Assembly (NCBI RefSeq): GCF_900155545.1
Contig: NZ_LT732526.1
Location: forward strand, 1,432,796 to 1,496,795
Direction: 5' to 3'
Length of the DNA: 64,000 bases
From: Clostridium sp. Marseille-P2415
GTDB taxonomy: Bacteria > Bacillota > Clostridia > Lachnospirales > Lachnospiraceae
Shown here: positions 30,600 through 39,349 of the stretch, in pieces
Layout: each line of letters begins with the position of its first letter
Position numbering within the stretch: position 1 is the stretch's first letter
Notes under the pieces: generated by a model
Seen by the model: the letters and a program-made list of their open reading frames with translations, nothing else
What the model was told of the DNA's origin: nothing
The model's database searches: none
Program-made: the position numbers and the translations under genes

Positions 30600-30687
30600 T
30601 TATAATATTCCAAACAGAAACCGTTTCATAATCGGACGAACCATACCTTCTATTGCACTTGTCAGGTTACTGCGGTTTTTTATTCAT
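30600..30687 (-). pseudogene. possible small ORF interrupted at a six-A run
   Basis: On the minus strand AGGAGG is followed, seven to eight bases later, by ATG AAT AAA AAA, then a stop after six codons. One base shift at the A6 run opens a frame reading RSNLTSAIEGMVRPIMKRFL and ending in FGIL, about 28 residues in all. This is either a short decayed gene, a sequencing slip or a slippage-controlled peptide. The strong ribosome site with no usable long frame is the reason for listing it. Confidence 0.3.
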
Positions 30688-30710
30688 TGATCAGCCTCCT
30701 CCATGTAATA

Positions 30711-30749
30711 TATTTTAAAAGCCGATATCCATAAAATGGATATCGGCTT
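30711..30749 (-). terminator. terminator of the MpsC/DUF2294 gene
   Basis: AAGCCGATATCCAT and ATGGATATCGGCTT form a perfect 14-bp stem around AAA; TTTTAAAATA follows on the minus strand. Confidence 0.85.
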
Positions 30750-30793
30750 ACTTACAACTTAGAATCAATTCTATTTTGCAATGTCTTCCGGCA

Positions 30794-31159
30794 CTATTTA
30801 ACTGTATAAAGCTCTTCTAAATTTTTATCGACAGTTATGATAATGACCTTTTCGCCTGTCTTGGTACTGATATCAGAGTGGGTACTGACAATGTCTGCAT
30901 CCAGGATATTCGTTAACAGCTTCTCCAGATAGCCTCTTCCGCCTTCAAACAGGGAAGTTCTGACTTTCTTTAATAATTCGATACCCTGTACATTCTCCGT
31001 TAATTTTTTCTCGGAAGGGCTTAAGAATCCTAATAATCTGACAACAATCATGTCATTTAAAATATAAGTACGGATTGTCTTGGGACCCCTCCCCATGTAT
31101 TCAACTTCGAATTTGCTGATTATTTCACTGATCTTGGCTTCTAACTGACCCTTTGTCAT
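30794..31159 (-). CDS. DUF2294 / MpsC-family protein
   Basis: A 121-aa protein with the family's N-terminal helix (GQLEAKISEIISKFEVEYMGRGP) and the core IRTYILNDMIVVRLLGFLSPSEKKL, followed by VRTSLFEGGRGYLEKLL. Members named MpsC are linked to the membrane-potential-generating MpsABC system in staphylococci, but stand-alone DUF2294 proteins are common and of uncertain role. It is soluble by sequence, has the length usual for the family, and forms a single-gene unit with its own terminator. Confidence 0.85.
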   Translation of the reverse strand: MTKGQLEAKISEIISKFEVEYMGRGPKTIRTYILNDMIVVRLLGFLSPSEKKLTENVQGIELLKKVRTSLFEGGRGYLEKLLTNILDADIVSTHSDISTKTGEKVIIITVDKNLEELYTVK

Positions 31160-31258
31160 ATTTGCACCACCTGTCGTAGAGATACAATATCATGAAAATC
31201 AAATCATGTCAACGACTTTTTCATAAACCTTTTTCATAAACCAGCTGATAATCTGTCT

Positions 31259-31636
31259 TTATGACCGGCCTGATTCATGGACTATCCGTTCAACAATTTC
31301 CAAACTCAGAGTCCCAAACATCGCCAGGCTCCGAAGGGGCATATCCTGAAGCATGGCCATAGCCTTACCCATCTCATATAATGCAGCGCTATCCCAGCTG
31401 CTGGCCGATGTCACGGCCGGCGGAAAACACGTTGCCTTCACACTCTGGTTCAATCCCAGGTGATCCGCATCACCTGCCTGCTTACGTAGTCCATGAGGAC
31501 CGTCGGTCACCATAATGGATGGAATCCCTAAGCGTTCAACTCCCTTTAACTGCCAGAAATTCTTTCCTGAGCATAATGATGCTTTTTCTTCCAGAGTCAT
31601 TTGTGAAATTATATTTTTTACTTTTTCTATCATCAT
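31259..31636 (-). pseudogene. GH3 beta-glucosidase with large internal deletion (N- and C-terminal tips only)
   Basis: The 125-codon frame begins like a family 3 glycoside hydrolase (QMTLEEKASLCSGKNFWQLK, VTDGPHGLRKQ, CFPPAVTSASSWD) up to about residue 92, then changes abruptly to a sequence resembling the extreme C-terminus of the same enzymes (MPLRSLAMF, then a Glu/Val-rich last helix). Intact enzymes have about 700-800 residues, so roughly 600 codons are missing while the frame is preserved. The catalytic nucleophile Asp lies in the lost part, so it cannot be active. The start overlaps the symporter stop by four bases (ATGA), showing it was the last gene of the sulfatase operon. Confidence 0.8.
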
Positions 31637-32994
31637 ACGCTCTCCTTCTTGCTGCCTGCATCTAATTCCGATCGGATCTGTGCATACTTTTCATTGGTAA
31701 TCTCATAAAATGCCATGGAAATCAAAGAAGCCATATAACCGATTACCGGCATTCCGAATCTTAAAAAAACAATCATGTCCAGAACCTGCGGAGTCTGCTC
31801 CTGGTTCGCCACAAAACCCACTAATCCAAGGAAAAAGCTGGCAATAAACCCGCCGATCGCCATACCGAATTTATTGATAAATGTTAAGGATGAAGACATC
31901 AGGCCATCCGAACGCTGCCCAAATTTCCACTCACCGAAATCAGAACATTCCGGAAGCATCGCCCAGCCCAGGTTGCTGGGGATACGGGAAAGGAATCCAA
32001 AAACTGCCATCATGCTCATGAGTATCGTAACCGATGCCGTAGGCCGTAGCCACATAACAACCAGAGGGAAAATGGAAAACAGGCTTCCCAGCCAGTATAG
32101 ACGCTTTTTTCCTACTATTTTAGAAATTGCCGGCAGCACAGGAAGAAGGATAATCCCCGCAAACAAAATCGCAGAAGCGACTTTGGGTACCAAATCCACA
32201 CGGTTCAGCACATATTTAAAATAATACATATTGACTGCACTGTAAGTCGCATTCGCCAGTACGTCCGTACCAAAAGCAATCATAAGCATCAGCATCGGTT
32301 TATTCCTGATCAAAAGCTTTAAATCCTTTGCCATATTCATCCGGACTTTTTCCTTTTGCATATCGCAAACGTCATATTTTTTTCCGCCCCATGCACAAAT
32401 CCAGAATGCAAAGGTCGTCATGATGCCAATGAATGCTCCATAAATCGCCCAGCCCTGTTTACCGCCTCCAAATGCCTCAACGAAAGGCAGCGCCATAATG
32501 GTAATGATGAACTGAGCTACCGTCCCCATCCCCTGTTTCCATGATACGATTACCGTCCGCTGATATGGATCCTGAGACATTACCGGAGTCAGGGAATGGT
32601 AAGGAATATTGACTACCGTAGATGCCAATGAATATGTAATATATACAACATACACATATACAATCTTCATATTTGGCGACAGCTCCGGTGCCGTAAACAG
32701 CATAAAGATAAGGAATCCAAGGATTGGTGCCCCGCCTATAATCCAAGGCCTGTATTTTCCCATCTTTGAACGGGTATGGTCGCCCATCATTCCCATGATC
32801 GGATCTGTAAATGCATCGATAAATCTTGAGATCAGCATCAGACCGGAAACTACCATTGTGTCTATACCAAAAATATCCGTATAAAAAAATGTCAGATAAG
32901 ACATCACCAGAAAAAATGCCAAATTTGAACCCAGGCCCCCAAATGAATATTTAAAAACATCTAGAAATTTTGCTCTTGCATATTTAGTCTCCAT
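31633..32994 (-). CDS. GPH-family sugar:cation symporter (MFS fold)
   Basis: A 453-aa membrane protein with about 12 helices. The glycoside-pentoside-hexuronide family marks are visible: DAFTDPIMGMMGDHTRSKMGKYRPW near residues 60-85 and the cytosolic loop after helix 6. It brings glycosides into the cell with Na+ or H+. It is third in the operon behind two sulfatases lacking signal peptides, so it should import a sulfated mono- or oligosaccharide that is desulfated inside. AAAGGAGAAGG precedes the ATG by six bases. Confidence 0.92.
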   Translation of the reverse strand: METKYARAKFLDVFKYSFGGLGSNLAFFLVMSYLTFFYTDIFGIDTMVVSGLMLISRFIDAFTDPIMGMMGDHTRSKMGKYRPWIIGGAPILGFLIFMLFTAPELSPNMKIVYVYVVYITYSLASTVVNIPYHSLTPVMSQDPYQRTVIVSWKQGMGTVAQFIITIMALPFVEAFGGGKQGWAIYGAFIGIMTTFAFWICAWGGKKYDVCDMQKEKVRMNMAKDLKLLIRNKPMLMLMIAFGTDVLANATYSAVNMYYFKYVLNRVDLVPKVASAILFAGIILLPVLPAISKIVGKKRLYWLGSLFSIFPLVVMWLRPTASVTILMSMMAVFGFLSRIPSNLGWAMLPECSDFGEWKFGQRSDGLMSSSLTFINKFGMAIGGFIASFFLGLVGFVANQEQTPQVLDMIVFLRFGMPVIGYMASLISMAFYEITNEKYAQIRSELDAGSKKESV

Positions 32995-33038
32995 ACGATT
33001 CCTTCTCCTTTACAAGGTGCAGTAAACCCCCAAACTGT

Positions 33039-34526
33039 TTAATGCATAAATTTTTTCGTGAAATCCCGGTCCATCCGGGCATCCTTTTTAAATGGGACAA
33101 CATCACAGGTATCCTGATAGAATTCCAGCAGTTTCTCCTTCATCTCTGCAACCGCGCCCTGGTATTCTTCGCAGCCGATCTGATTCCGGACTTCCTCCGG
33201 GTCCTTCCTCAAATCATAGAATTCGTCCCCCTCATAGAGCCTTCTGATGTATTTATAATCCTTTGTCCGGCACATGACGGCTTTTCCATTGTACATCTCA
33301 TCCGATGCCTGCAGGGACTGCCTCGGATAATACAACCCATTGGGGTCAGGCACCGTCTGGCCTCCCGTCTCCTTGCAGTGATCCTCTCCCTTGCGGAAGC
33401 CGCCCTCACAGAATACGTTCTGCCGCAGTGTCTCCTGCTTCTGCCCCATATAGGCAGCCAGAGATTTCCCAAAGTGGGTGTGTTCCGCAGGAAGCCCTGC
33501 CAGCTCCTCTGCCGTTGCGTAGAAATCAATCAACTCTGTCAGCTCTTTACTGACTCCATGGCGTCTCTGCAGTTCCTTTGGCAGTTTTACAATAAACGGA
33601 ACATTAGTCAGACAGTCCTCAAAGCAATTCTGTACCTTTTCCACCAGGTTGTAATCCCCTGTATAATCCCCATGGTCACTGAAAAAGAAAACAGCCGTGT
33701 CGTCATAAATCCCCTTTTCCTTCAGTGCCCGGACAATCTGGCCTGTGAGATCGTCCACCTTGCTGCACATGCCCAGATAAACCGCGCGCAATTCATCATA
33801 CTCCGCCTCATTCCAGTCTTTCAAATTCTGCAGCCTGGACAGTTCTTTCTGCATCCGGGATTTCCCTTTGAATCCATCCGGCGGCAAGATCCGTTTTTTC
33901 AGCTTTTTCCGGTCGATTCTGCTGAAATATGGCTCGCTGACCTGATAGGCCGGGTGGGGTAACATTAGGGGAAGGAATATGCAAAACGGCCTTTCCTCCT
34001 CATAGCTCCGGATAAACTCCGCTGCGCCATCTGTCCAGATCTGGTCTATGTCTTTATGCTCCGGCAGTTTTCCGCGGTAAAAGGAATAAAAGTTTTTCTC
34101 TCCCGGTTCTCCCCTCCATTCTTCCCGTGGAAGCACATCCGGCTGTCTGTCATCATTCAGTGTAAAATAAGTATCGCAGTAGGATTTGTAATACTCCGGT
34201 TCCTGTGCCGGAAGCAAATCATTTCTCTGATTCATCCACACGTGATAATTATGGTCCTTCAACCTTTTCAGCAAGACCGGTTCATGCCCATGCATCATGT
34301 GATTCATGGTGCGGTGGCCGGCAACATGGGGATACCAGCCGCTCATAAAGCTGCACCGCGACGGCGTACACACCGGATTCTGACAGAATGCATGTGCAAA
34401 GGACACCCCTTCCTTTGCAAGCTCATCCAGATTGGGCGTGACCGCCGCCGGATTACCAAGATGGAACATAGCGTCTGCCCGCATTTGATCCGGATTGATA
34501 ATTACAATGTTAGGACGTTTTTTCAT
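33039..34526 (-). CDS. cytoplasmic Cys-type sulfatase
   Basis: A 495-aa sulfatase of the alkaline phosphatase superfamily. The activation motif is CTPSR with C53, the residue converted to formylglycine, within PVCTPSRCSFMSGWYPH. The N-terminal metal segment is INPDQMRAD and the distal metal pair is SDHGD in FFFSDHGDYTGDYN. A C-terminal subdomain (YDLRKDPEEVRNQ) completes the S1 sulfatase layout. There is no signal peptide, so it acts on imported substrate. Its ATG overlaps the preceding sulfatase stop by four bases. The maturase (anSME) needed for formylglycine in anaerobes is not in the window. Confidence 0.93.
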   Translation of the reverse strand: MKKRPNIVIINPDQMRADAMFHLGNPAAVTPNLDELAKEGVSFAHAFCQNPVCTPSRCSFMSGWYPHVAGHRTMNHMMHGHEPVLLKRLKDHNYHVWMNQRNDLLPAQEPEYYKSYCDTYFTLNDDRQPDVLPREEWRGEPGEKNFYSFYRGKLPEHKDIDQIWTDGAAEFIRSYEEERPFCIFLPLMLPHPAYQVSEPYFSRIDRKKLKKRILPPDGFKGKSRMQKELSRLQNLKDWNEAEYDELRAVYLGMCSKVDDLTGQIVRALKEKGIYDDTAVFFFSDHGDYTGDYNLVEKVQNCFEDCLTNVPFIVKLPKELQRRHGVSKELTELIDFYATAEELAGLPAEHTHFGKSLAAYMGQKQETLRQNVFCEGGFRKGEDHCKETGGQTVPDPNGLYYPRQSLQASDEMYNGKAVMCRTKDYKYIRRLYEGDEFYDLRKDPEEVRNQIGCEEYQGAVAEMKEKLLEFYQDTCDVVPFKKDARMDRDFTKKFMH

Positions 34527-36037
34527 TTACACCTCTCTTCCTGCAAACCCAATCTCAAATAAAGTTCCGGCGGAGCATCGTTCTTTTCCATATACTCCCG
34601 GATATAGCCCTTCATCCTGCTGCGCACGGATTCATCCTGAATGGAATGGGTCTCAGCCGGATCTTCTTTTAAGTCAAACAGCAGGGAGCCAAATGAAGTT
34701 GTGTCACCCATCCTTTCTTTTCCCTGAATTTTCATCACCCTGCAGCCTTTGGTAAATGAAAACGGTCCTGCCAGTTCCATCCCCTCAAATTCAGCCGGCC
34801 GAAACATATTTCTCATATGAGTAGGCATCAGGGTATATTCGTAAACAGGCAGATCGGGATTTTCTGCTGCGTGCATATACACATACCTTCCATCAGTGAC
34901 ATTCACCTGGCTTCCATGATAACCAAATACCGCATACTTTCGGATTGGTTCATCGGAATCCATCACACTGTCCAGCGGTTTCCCCTCCATATCCTTTGGT
35001 ATATCCACTCCGAAGTACTCTAAAAGTGTCGGTGCCAGGTCAATGGTCTGTACGATAGCATTTCTCTTGATTCCGGCACACTCTTTTCTCCTCGGATCAT
35101 AAATATACAAAGGTGTATGAGCGATTTCTTCATAAACCGGCATGCTGGTTTTCCCCCACCAACCGTGCTCCCCCAATAAAAAGCCGTGATCCGTGTTGAC
35201 AATCAGCATCGTATCCTCCCACAAATGAAACCGGTCCATCAGGTCCAGGACCTTTCCCAGATACCGGTCGCATTTTGAAAGCAGCGCAGCATATTCATAC
35301 CTTACATGCCAGACGGTATTTTCATCTTCTGCCACCGGAGCATACGGAGGCCAATCCGCTTCTGCAGCCGCATCGCCGAGAAAAGTATGAGGATACAATG
35401 CCTTATCCTCTTTCATCGAATAAAATGGTTCATGCGGGTCAAAGGTCTCAATCTGAAGAAACCAGTTATCCTCTCCATGGTTCTTTTCAATGAACTCCAG
35501 ACCATGCCGGAACGTAACCGCCTGTGATGTTTTCTCCTCTTTATCCATATATCTGCGGTTCATGCCATCATGAGCCATCATCCTTCTGTACGGCGCATAA
35601 GCGAGCATCACCTCTTTATTTTTAAAAACGGTTTGTTTATCGTATTCATAAGACAAATCCGCTTTCCATAAATCCCCCTCCTGGCCCCTGGAAATCTCCC
35701 AGGATGAGTAGCGGTTATGATAGGTACACCCCCCGTCTTCCCAATAATGCTGATGGTCGCTGACCAAATGTGTGTAGATGCCTTCTTTTTTCAGGATTTC
35801 CGGCATTGAGTCGTCAAACGGTTCCATCGGTCCCCAGCTCCTGTGGAAAAGATTGATCCTTCCCGTGTGCAGCTCTCTCCGCGCCGGCATACAGGGCATA
35901 CTTCCCACATAACAATTTTCAAACTGCACACTGGCTTCTGCCAATCTCTTGAAATTCGGCGTCACCGTCCAGTCACAGCCGTATGATTCCAGCATATCCC
36001 GCCTTAACGAATCATACATTACCATAATTGCTTTCAT
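34523..36037 (-). CDS. cytoplasmic sulfatase with CxPAR activation motif
   Basis: A 504-aa sulfatase-fold protein, first gene of the operon. It begins MKAIMVMYDSLRRDML with the metal-binding Asp D9. The activation motif reads CMPARRELHTG (C49), where the commoner form is CxPSR; CxPAR is accepted in the wider consensus, so formylglycine formation is still expected. The C-terminal metal segment is VNTDHGFLLGEHGWWGK. No signal peptide. The pair of different sulfatases suggests removal of sulfate from two positions on one glycan. Phosphonate or phosphodiester hydrolase activity is a possible alternative in this superfamily. Confidence 0.88.
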   Translation of the reverse strand: MKAIMVMYDSLRRDMLESYGCDWTVTPNFKRLAEASVQFENCYVGSMPCMPARRELHTGRINLFHRSWGPMEPFDDSMPEILKKEGIYTHLVSDHQHYWEDGGCTYHNRYSSWEISRGQEGDLWKADLSYEYDKQTVFKNKEVMLAYAPYRRMMAHDGMNRRYMDKEEKTSQAVTFRHGLEFIEKNHGEDNWFLQIETFDPHEPFYSMKEDKALYPHTFLGDAAAEADWPPYAPVAEDENTVWHVRYEYAALLSKCDRYLGKVLDLMDRFHLWEDTMLIVNTDHGFLLGEHGWWGKTSMPVYEEIAHTPLYIYDPRRKECAGIKRNAIVQTIDLAPTLLEYFGVDIPKDMEGKPLDSVMDSDEPIRKYAVFGYHGSQVNVTDGRYVYMHAAENPDLPVYEYTLMPTHMRNMFRPAEFEGMELAGPFSFTKGCRVMKIQGKERMGDTTSFGSLLFDLKEDPAETHSIQDESVRSRMKGYIREYMEKNDAPPELYLRLGLQEERCK

Positions 36038-36067
36038 GATATTCCTCCTGCCTTTTTTCTATATCTT

Positions 36068-36110
36068 CTCTTTTTTGAAAACGCTTTCAGAAAACGTTTT
36101 CAAAAAAGAG
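36068..36110 (-). promoter_or_regulatory. double LacI-type operator ahead of the sulfatase operon
   Basis: TGAAAACGCTTTCA (36076-36089) fits the LacI/CcpA operator pattern TGWNANCGNTNWCA, and GAAAACGTTTTC (36090-36101) is a second perfect dyad directly beside it. Both lie inside a larger inverted repeat with 16-bp arms (36068-36083 and 36095-36110). The site is between the LacI gene and the first sulfatase. Confidence 0.75.
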
Positions 36111-36124
36111 AAATCAAAAGGTTG

Positions 36125-37156
36125 CTACAACAGCCGCCTTATTGATTCTCTGTTTATATACTTAGTCTCATACTCTCTGGATATTTCACCGGAAGACCGG
36201 TTCTCAATCGCATCCAGCAAAAGCTGTGCCGCCCCGCTTCCCATATCCTTTGCAGGCACGTAAAATGCCGATATCTGCGGAAACAACTGCCGTCCATCGC
36301 CGTTCTTGTGTTCTGCCGACAGGATGGATACCGTCTCCGGCACGGATACTCTGAGCTCCCCGCATACGCTTAACAGCACCCGGGTCGTCTCGGTGCCGGG
36401 CGAACATACCGCCGTGTATCCTGCTCCTAAGACATATTTCCTGATATCAACGGTAAGTATCTGTCTGATTTCCGTCATATCGGGAAGGATTGCAGCCACC
36501 AAATCCATATCCGGCATCTTCTCCTCAGCCCGTTTCACAATGGGATTTAAATAATTCTGATGGGAATAGTACAAATACAGAAGTATTTTCCGATGCCCGT
36601 TCTGATACAGTATTTCAAGCATCTGATACATATAGCTTTCATATTGTGCATAAACATTGATTCCGTTTTTATGAAACCGTTTGCCTATATATACAACCGG
36701 ATATTCTTCATCCAGTATCTGCCTGAAAGCCTCTTCCTCTATGGACTTGCCGGTCAGTCCGCTGAGAAGCAAACCGTCGATCCTCCTCTGCCGGATGTAT
36801 TCAAGGAAACGCGGCATACCTTTCACCCTGTTTAAATACTCCTCCGATTCGCTGATCAATACCATACTGTAGTTCTGTCTTGTGAGGATTTTCTCAATTC
36901 CTTTCAGCAATTCCAGATTGTACGAGGATTCAAAAACCGACCCGGAATAATATGGAAAATAAACGCCTATAATATTGGACCGCTGCTTTACCAGGCCCCT
37001 TCCGAACTGATTCGGTTCATATTGATAGAATTCCATTGCTTCCTTTACGGCCTGAATCTTCTTCTCACTTACATTGGCACTTTGATTCAGAATCCTTGAC
37101 ACGGTGGAGATGGAAACCCCTGCCCTTTTGGCCACATCGTAAATGGATACTGTCAT
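36125..37156 (-). CDS. LacI-family regulator of the sulfatase locus
   Basis: A 343-aa repressor. The N-terminal DNA-binding domain is typical (SIYDVAKRAGVSISTVSRILNQSANVSE), with hinge helix near residue 50 and a periplasmic-binding-protein-like sensor from about 62 onward. It lies directly upstream of the sulfatase genes on the same strand. Identical-type dyads in its own promoter (37170-37183) and ahead of the first sulfatase (36076-36101) indicate that it controls itself and the operon. The inducer is probably a sulfated sugar. Confidence 0.92.
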   Translation of the reverse strand: MTVSIYDVAKRAGVSISTVSRILNQSANVSEKKIQAVKEAMEFYQYEPNQFGRGLVKQRSNIIGVYFPYYSGSVFESSYNLELLKGIEKILTRQNYSMVLISESEEYLNRVKGMPRFLEYIRQRRIDGLLLSGLTGKSIEEEAFRQILDEEYPVVYIGKRFHKNGINVYAQYESYMYQMLEILYQNGHRKILLYLYYSHQNYLNPIVKRAEEKMPDMDLVAAILPDMTEIRQILTVDIRKYVLGAGYTAVCSPGTETTRVLLSVCGELRVSVPETVSILSAEHKNGDGRQLFPQISAFYVPAKDMGSGAAQLLLDAIENRSSGEISREYETKYINRESIRRLL

Positions 37157-37169
37157 GTCTCTCCTTTCT

Positions 37170-37183
37170 TGAAAGCGTTTTCA
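37170..37183 (-). promoter_or_regulatory. LacI-type operator at the regulator's own promoter
   Basis: TGAAAGCGTTTTCA is the reverse complement of the operator at 36076-36089, an exact match, and lies 14 bases ahead of the LacI start codon. The stretch from here to 37386 contains no gene that I can support. Confidence 0.75.
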
Positions 37184-37386
37184 ACTTTATTTTATGATAA
37201 CAGAAGCTTTTTTCATTCACAATATCTTATTTTTACAAAAACCAAGAGCACAATTCGTCATTTTTCACAAATATTTAAAAATGCTCCAAAAGTGATTCTG
37301 CCGAAACACGGCACCTTGAGTATACCGCTTTATCTATCATACTATTTCGTTCCATATCATGGTTTCTCACTGCCACCTCAAAATGC

Positions 37387-37430
37387 AAAAGACAGGCAAT
37401 CAGCTTTACTCTGATTGCCTGTCTTTTGTT
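37387..37430. terminator. strong bidirectional terminator after purD
   Basis: AAAAGACAGGCAATCAG and CTGATTGCCTGTCTTTT form a perfect 17-bp stem around GCTTTACT-type loop bases. It lies 46 bases after the purD stop on the minus strand. Confidence 0.9.
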
Positions 37431-37475
37431 TTCACACCGCCAACTGCTATGCTTCCATCCCCTGCCAATCACTGC

Positions 37476-38750
37476 TTAGACCTCATCAATTGCTTTGCCA
37501 ATATCATGTCTCATATATTTATTCTCAAAAGAAACCCATTCTGCCGCTTGATAAGCATTCGCCCTTGCCTCCTTTAAATCACTTCCGGTTGCGGTTACAC
37601 CCAGCACCCTTCCGCCATTCGTCACGATATTTCCATCACTATCGAGTTTACTCCCCGCATGGAATACGAAATATCCATCATTATCCTCAAAAGCCTCAAG
37701 CCCGGTAATCGGATAGCCCTTTTCATAATGCTCCGGATACCCATCAGAAGCCAGAACCACACAAACTGCCGCATTATCATCAAACTGCAGGTCTATCTGA
37801 TCCAGGGTACCGTCGATGCAGGCTAAAAAAACCTCTACAATGTCATTCTTCATACGGGGAAGTACCACCTGGGTCTCCGGATCTCCAAATCTGGCGTTAT
37901 ACTCCAGCACTCTCGGCCCTTTTTCCGTCAGCATCAGACCGAAGAAAATAATTCCCTTAAATTCCCGTCCCTCTGCCTTCATGGCATCCACAGTCGCCTG
38001 ATAAATATAATTCCTGCAGAATTCATCCACTTCTTCTGTATAGAAGGGGCTCGGAGAAAAGGTTCCCATACCGCCTGTATTCAACCCCTGATCCCCATCC
38101 TTAGCCCGCTTATGATCCTGGGCGGAAGTCATGATCTTGATGGTTGTTCCATCCACAAAAGAAAGAACCGATACTTCACGGCCGGTCATAAACTCTTCTA
38201 TAACGATCCGGTCTCCGGCAGAGCCAAACTGCCTGTCTAACATGAGGGTTTTTACCCCTTCTATGGCTTCTTCCCGCGTGCTGCAGATCAGCACCCCTTT
38301 TCCCAGAGCCAGACCGTCAGCCTTTAAAACAATGGGCATTTCTGCTGTTTCCAGGTAGTTTAAAGCCGCCTCCGGGGAATCAAAGGTTTCGTATGCAGCC
38401 GTAGGAATTCCATACTTCTTCATCAAATCCTTGGAAAATGATTTGGAGCCTTCCAGTAAAGCAGCATTCTTATTGGGACCGAATACCTTAAGTCCTGCTG
38501 CCTCAAACGCATCCACAGCCCCCGCGACCAGGGGATCATCCGGCCCCACAATGGTCAGATCAATTTCCTTTTCTCTGGCAAAAGCCACCTGTTTGTCAAA
38601 GTCCATAACGCCGATGTCCACGCATTCTGCAATCTCCGCAATTCCCGCGTTTCCGGGGGCACAGTACAATTTGCCGACCTTAGGGCTCTGGGCCGCCTTC
38701 CATGCAATTGCATGTTCACGCCCACCGCCGCCTATGATTAAAACCTTCAT
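37476..38750 (-). CDS. purD: phosphoribosylamine--glycine ligase
   Basis: A 424-aa ATP-grasp enzyme making glycinamide ribonucleotide in purine synthesis. It starts [15 protein letters not shown], the family signature, at an ATG overlapping the purN stop by four bases. ATP-grasp motifs follow (VLKADGLALGKGVLI; EEFMTGREVSVLSFVDG; EYNARFGDPETQ). It is last in purE-M-N-D and followed by a strong terminator. Confidence 0.96.
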   Translation of the reverse strand: MKVLIIGGGGREHAIAWKAAQSPKVGKLYCAPGNAGIAEIAECVDIGVMDFDKQVAFAREKEIDLTIVGPDDPLVAGAVDAFEAAGLKVFGPNKNAALLEGSKSFSKDLMKKYGIPTAAYETFDSPEAALNYLETAEMPIVLKADGLALGKGVLICSTREEAIEGVKTLMLDRQFGSAGDRIVIEEFMTGREVSVLSFVDGTTIKIMTSAQDHKRAKDGDQGLNTGGMGTFSPSPFYTEEVDEFCRNYIYQATVDAMKAEGREFKGIIFFGLMLTEKGPRVLEYNARFGDPETQVVLPRMKNDIVEVFLACIDGTLDQIDLQFDDNAAVCVVLASDGYPEHYEKGYPITGLEAFEDNDGYFVFHAGSKLDSDGNIVTNGGRVLGVTATGSDLKEARANAYQAAEWVSFENKYMRHDIGKAIDEV

Positions 38751-39349
38751 TCCGATTCCTCCTGTCCGTTTGCGATCATCTGAATGGCCTGGGGAAGGAT
38801 CAGCCACTCCGCCTCTTCCATGACACGCTGCTGCAGCTTCTGGGGCGTATCCCCCTCATGGACATCAACTGCCTTCTGTAAAATAATGGGACCTGTATCC
38901 GTCCCCTCATCCACATAGTGGACGGTAGCTCCCGTAATTTTCACTCCACGGGCCAAAGCGGCCTCATGGACCTTCAGCCCATAATACCCGGCTCCGCAAA
39001 AAGAAGGGATCAGGGATGGATGAACATTAATAATCCGGTTCCGGTACTTCTGTATCATGGCTGCCGGAATCGTAACCAGGAATCCGGCAAGAACAATCAG
39101 ATCCAGCTGATACTCGTCTATTTTTTCAAGAAGCGCTTCATAAAACTGCTCTCTCCCATCAAAATCCCCGGGAGAAATGCAGAATGCGTCAATCCCATGA
39201 TTTCTGGCCCTCTCCAGGGCATAAGCATTCCTATTATTGCTGATGACCACGTCTATCTCAGCACCCGTGACCGTTCCGCTGTCTATGGCATCTAAAATCG
39301 ACTGAAGGTTGGTTCCCCCTCCGGAAACCAATACGCCGACCCTCAGCAT
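38747..39349 (-). CDS. purN: phosphoribosylglycinamide formyltransferase
   Basis: A 200-aa formyl-folate-dependent enzyme for the third purine step. Phosphate-binding SGGGTNLQS near residue 10, catalytic Asn/His in [11 protein letters not shown], and Asp in [12 protein letters not shown] are visible. It overlaps purM by seven bases and purD by four, so translation of the three is coupled. Confidence 0.96.
   Translation of the reverse strand: MLRVGVLVSGGGTNLQSILDAIDSGTVTGAEIDVVISNNRNAYALERARNHGIDAFCISPGDFDGREQFYEALLEKIDEYQLDLIVLAGFLVTIPAAMIQKYRNRIINVHPSLIPSFCGAGYYGLKVHEAALARGVKITGATVHYVDEGTDTGPIILQKAVDVHEGDTPQKLQQRVMEEAEWLILPQAIQMIANGQEESE

Noticed and set aside
33042-33962. 306-codon plus-strand frame opposite the sulfatase
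   Set aside because: It lies entirely within a sulfatase gene with full motifs; the translation has no recognisable domain and no ribosome site.
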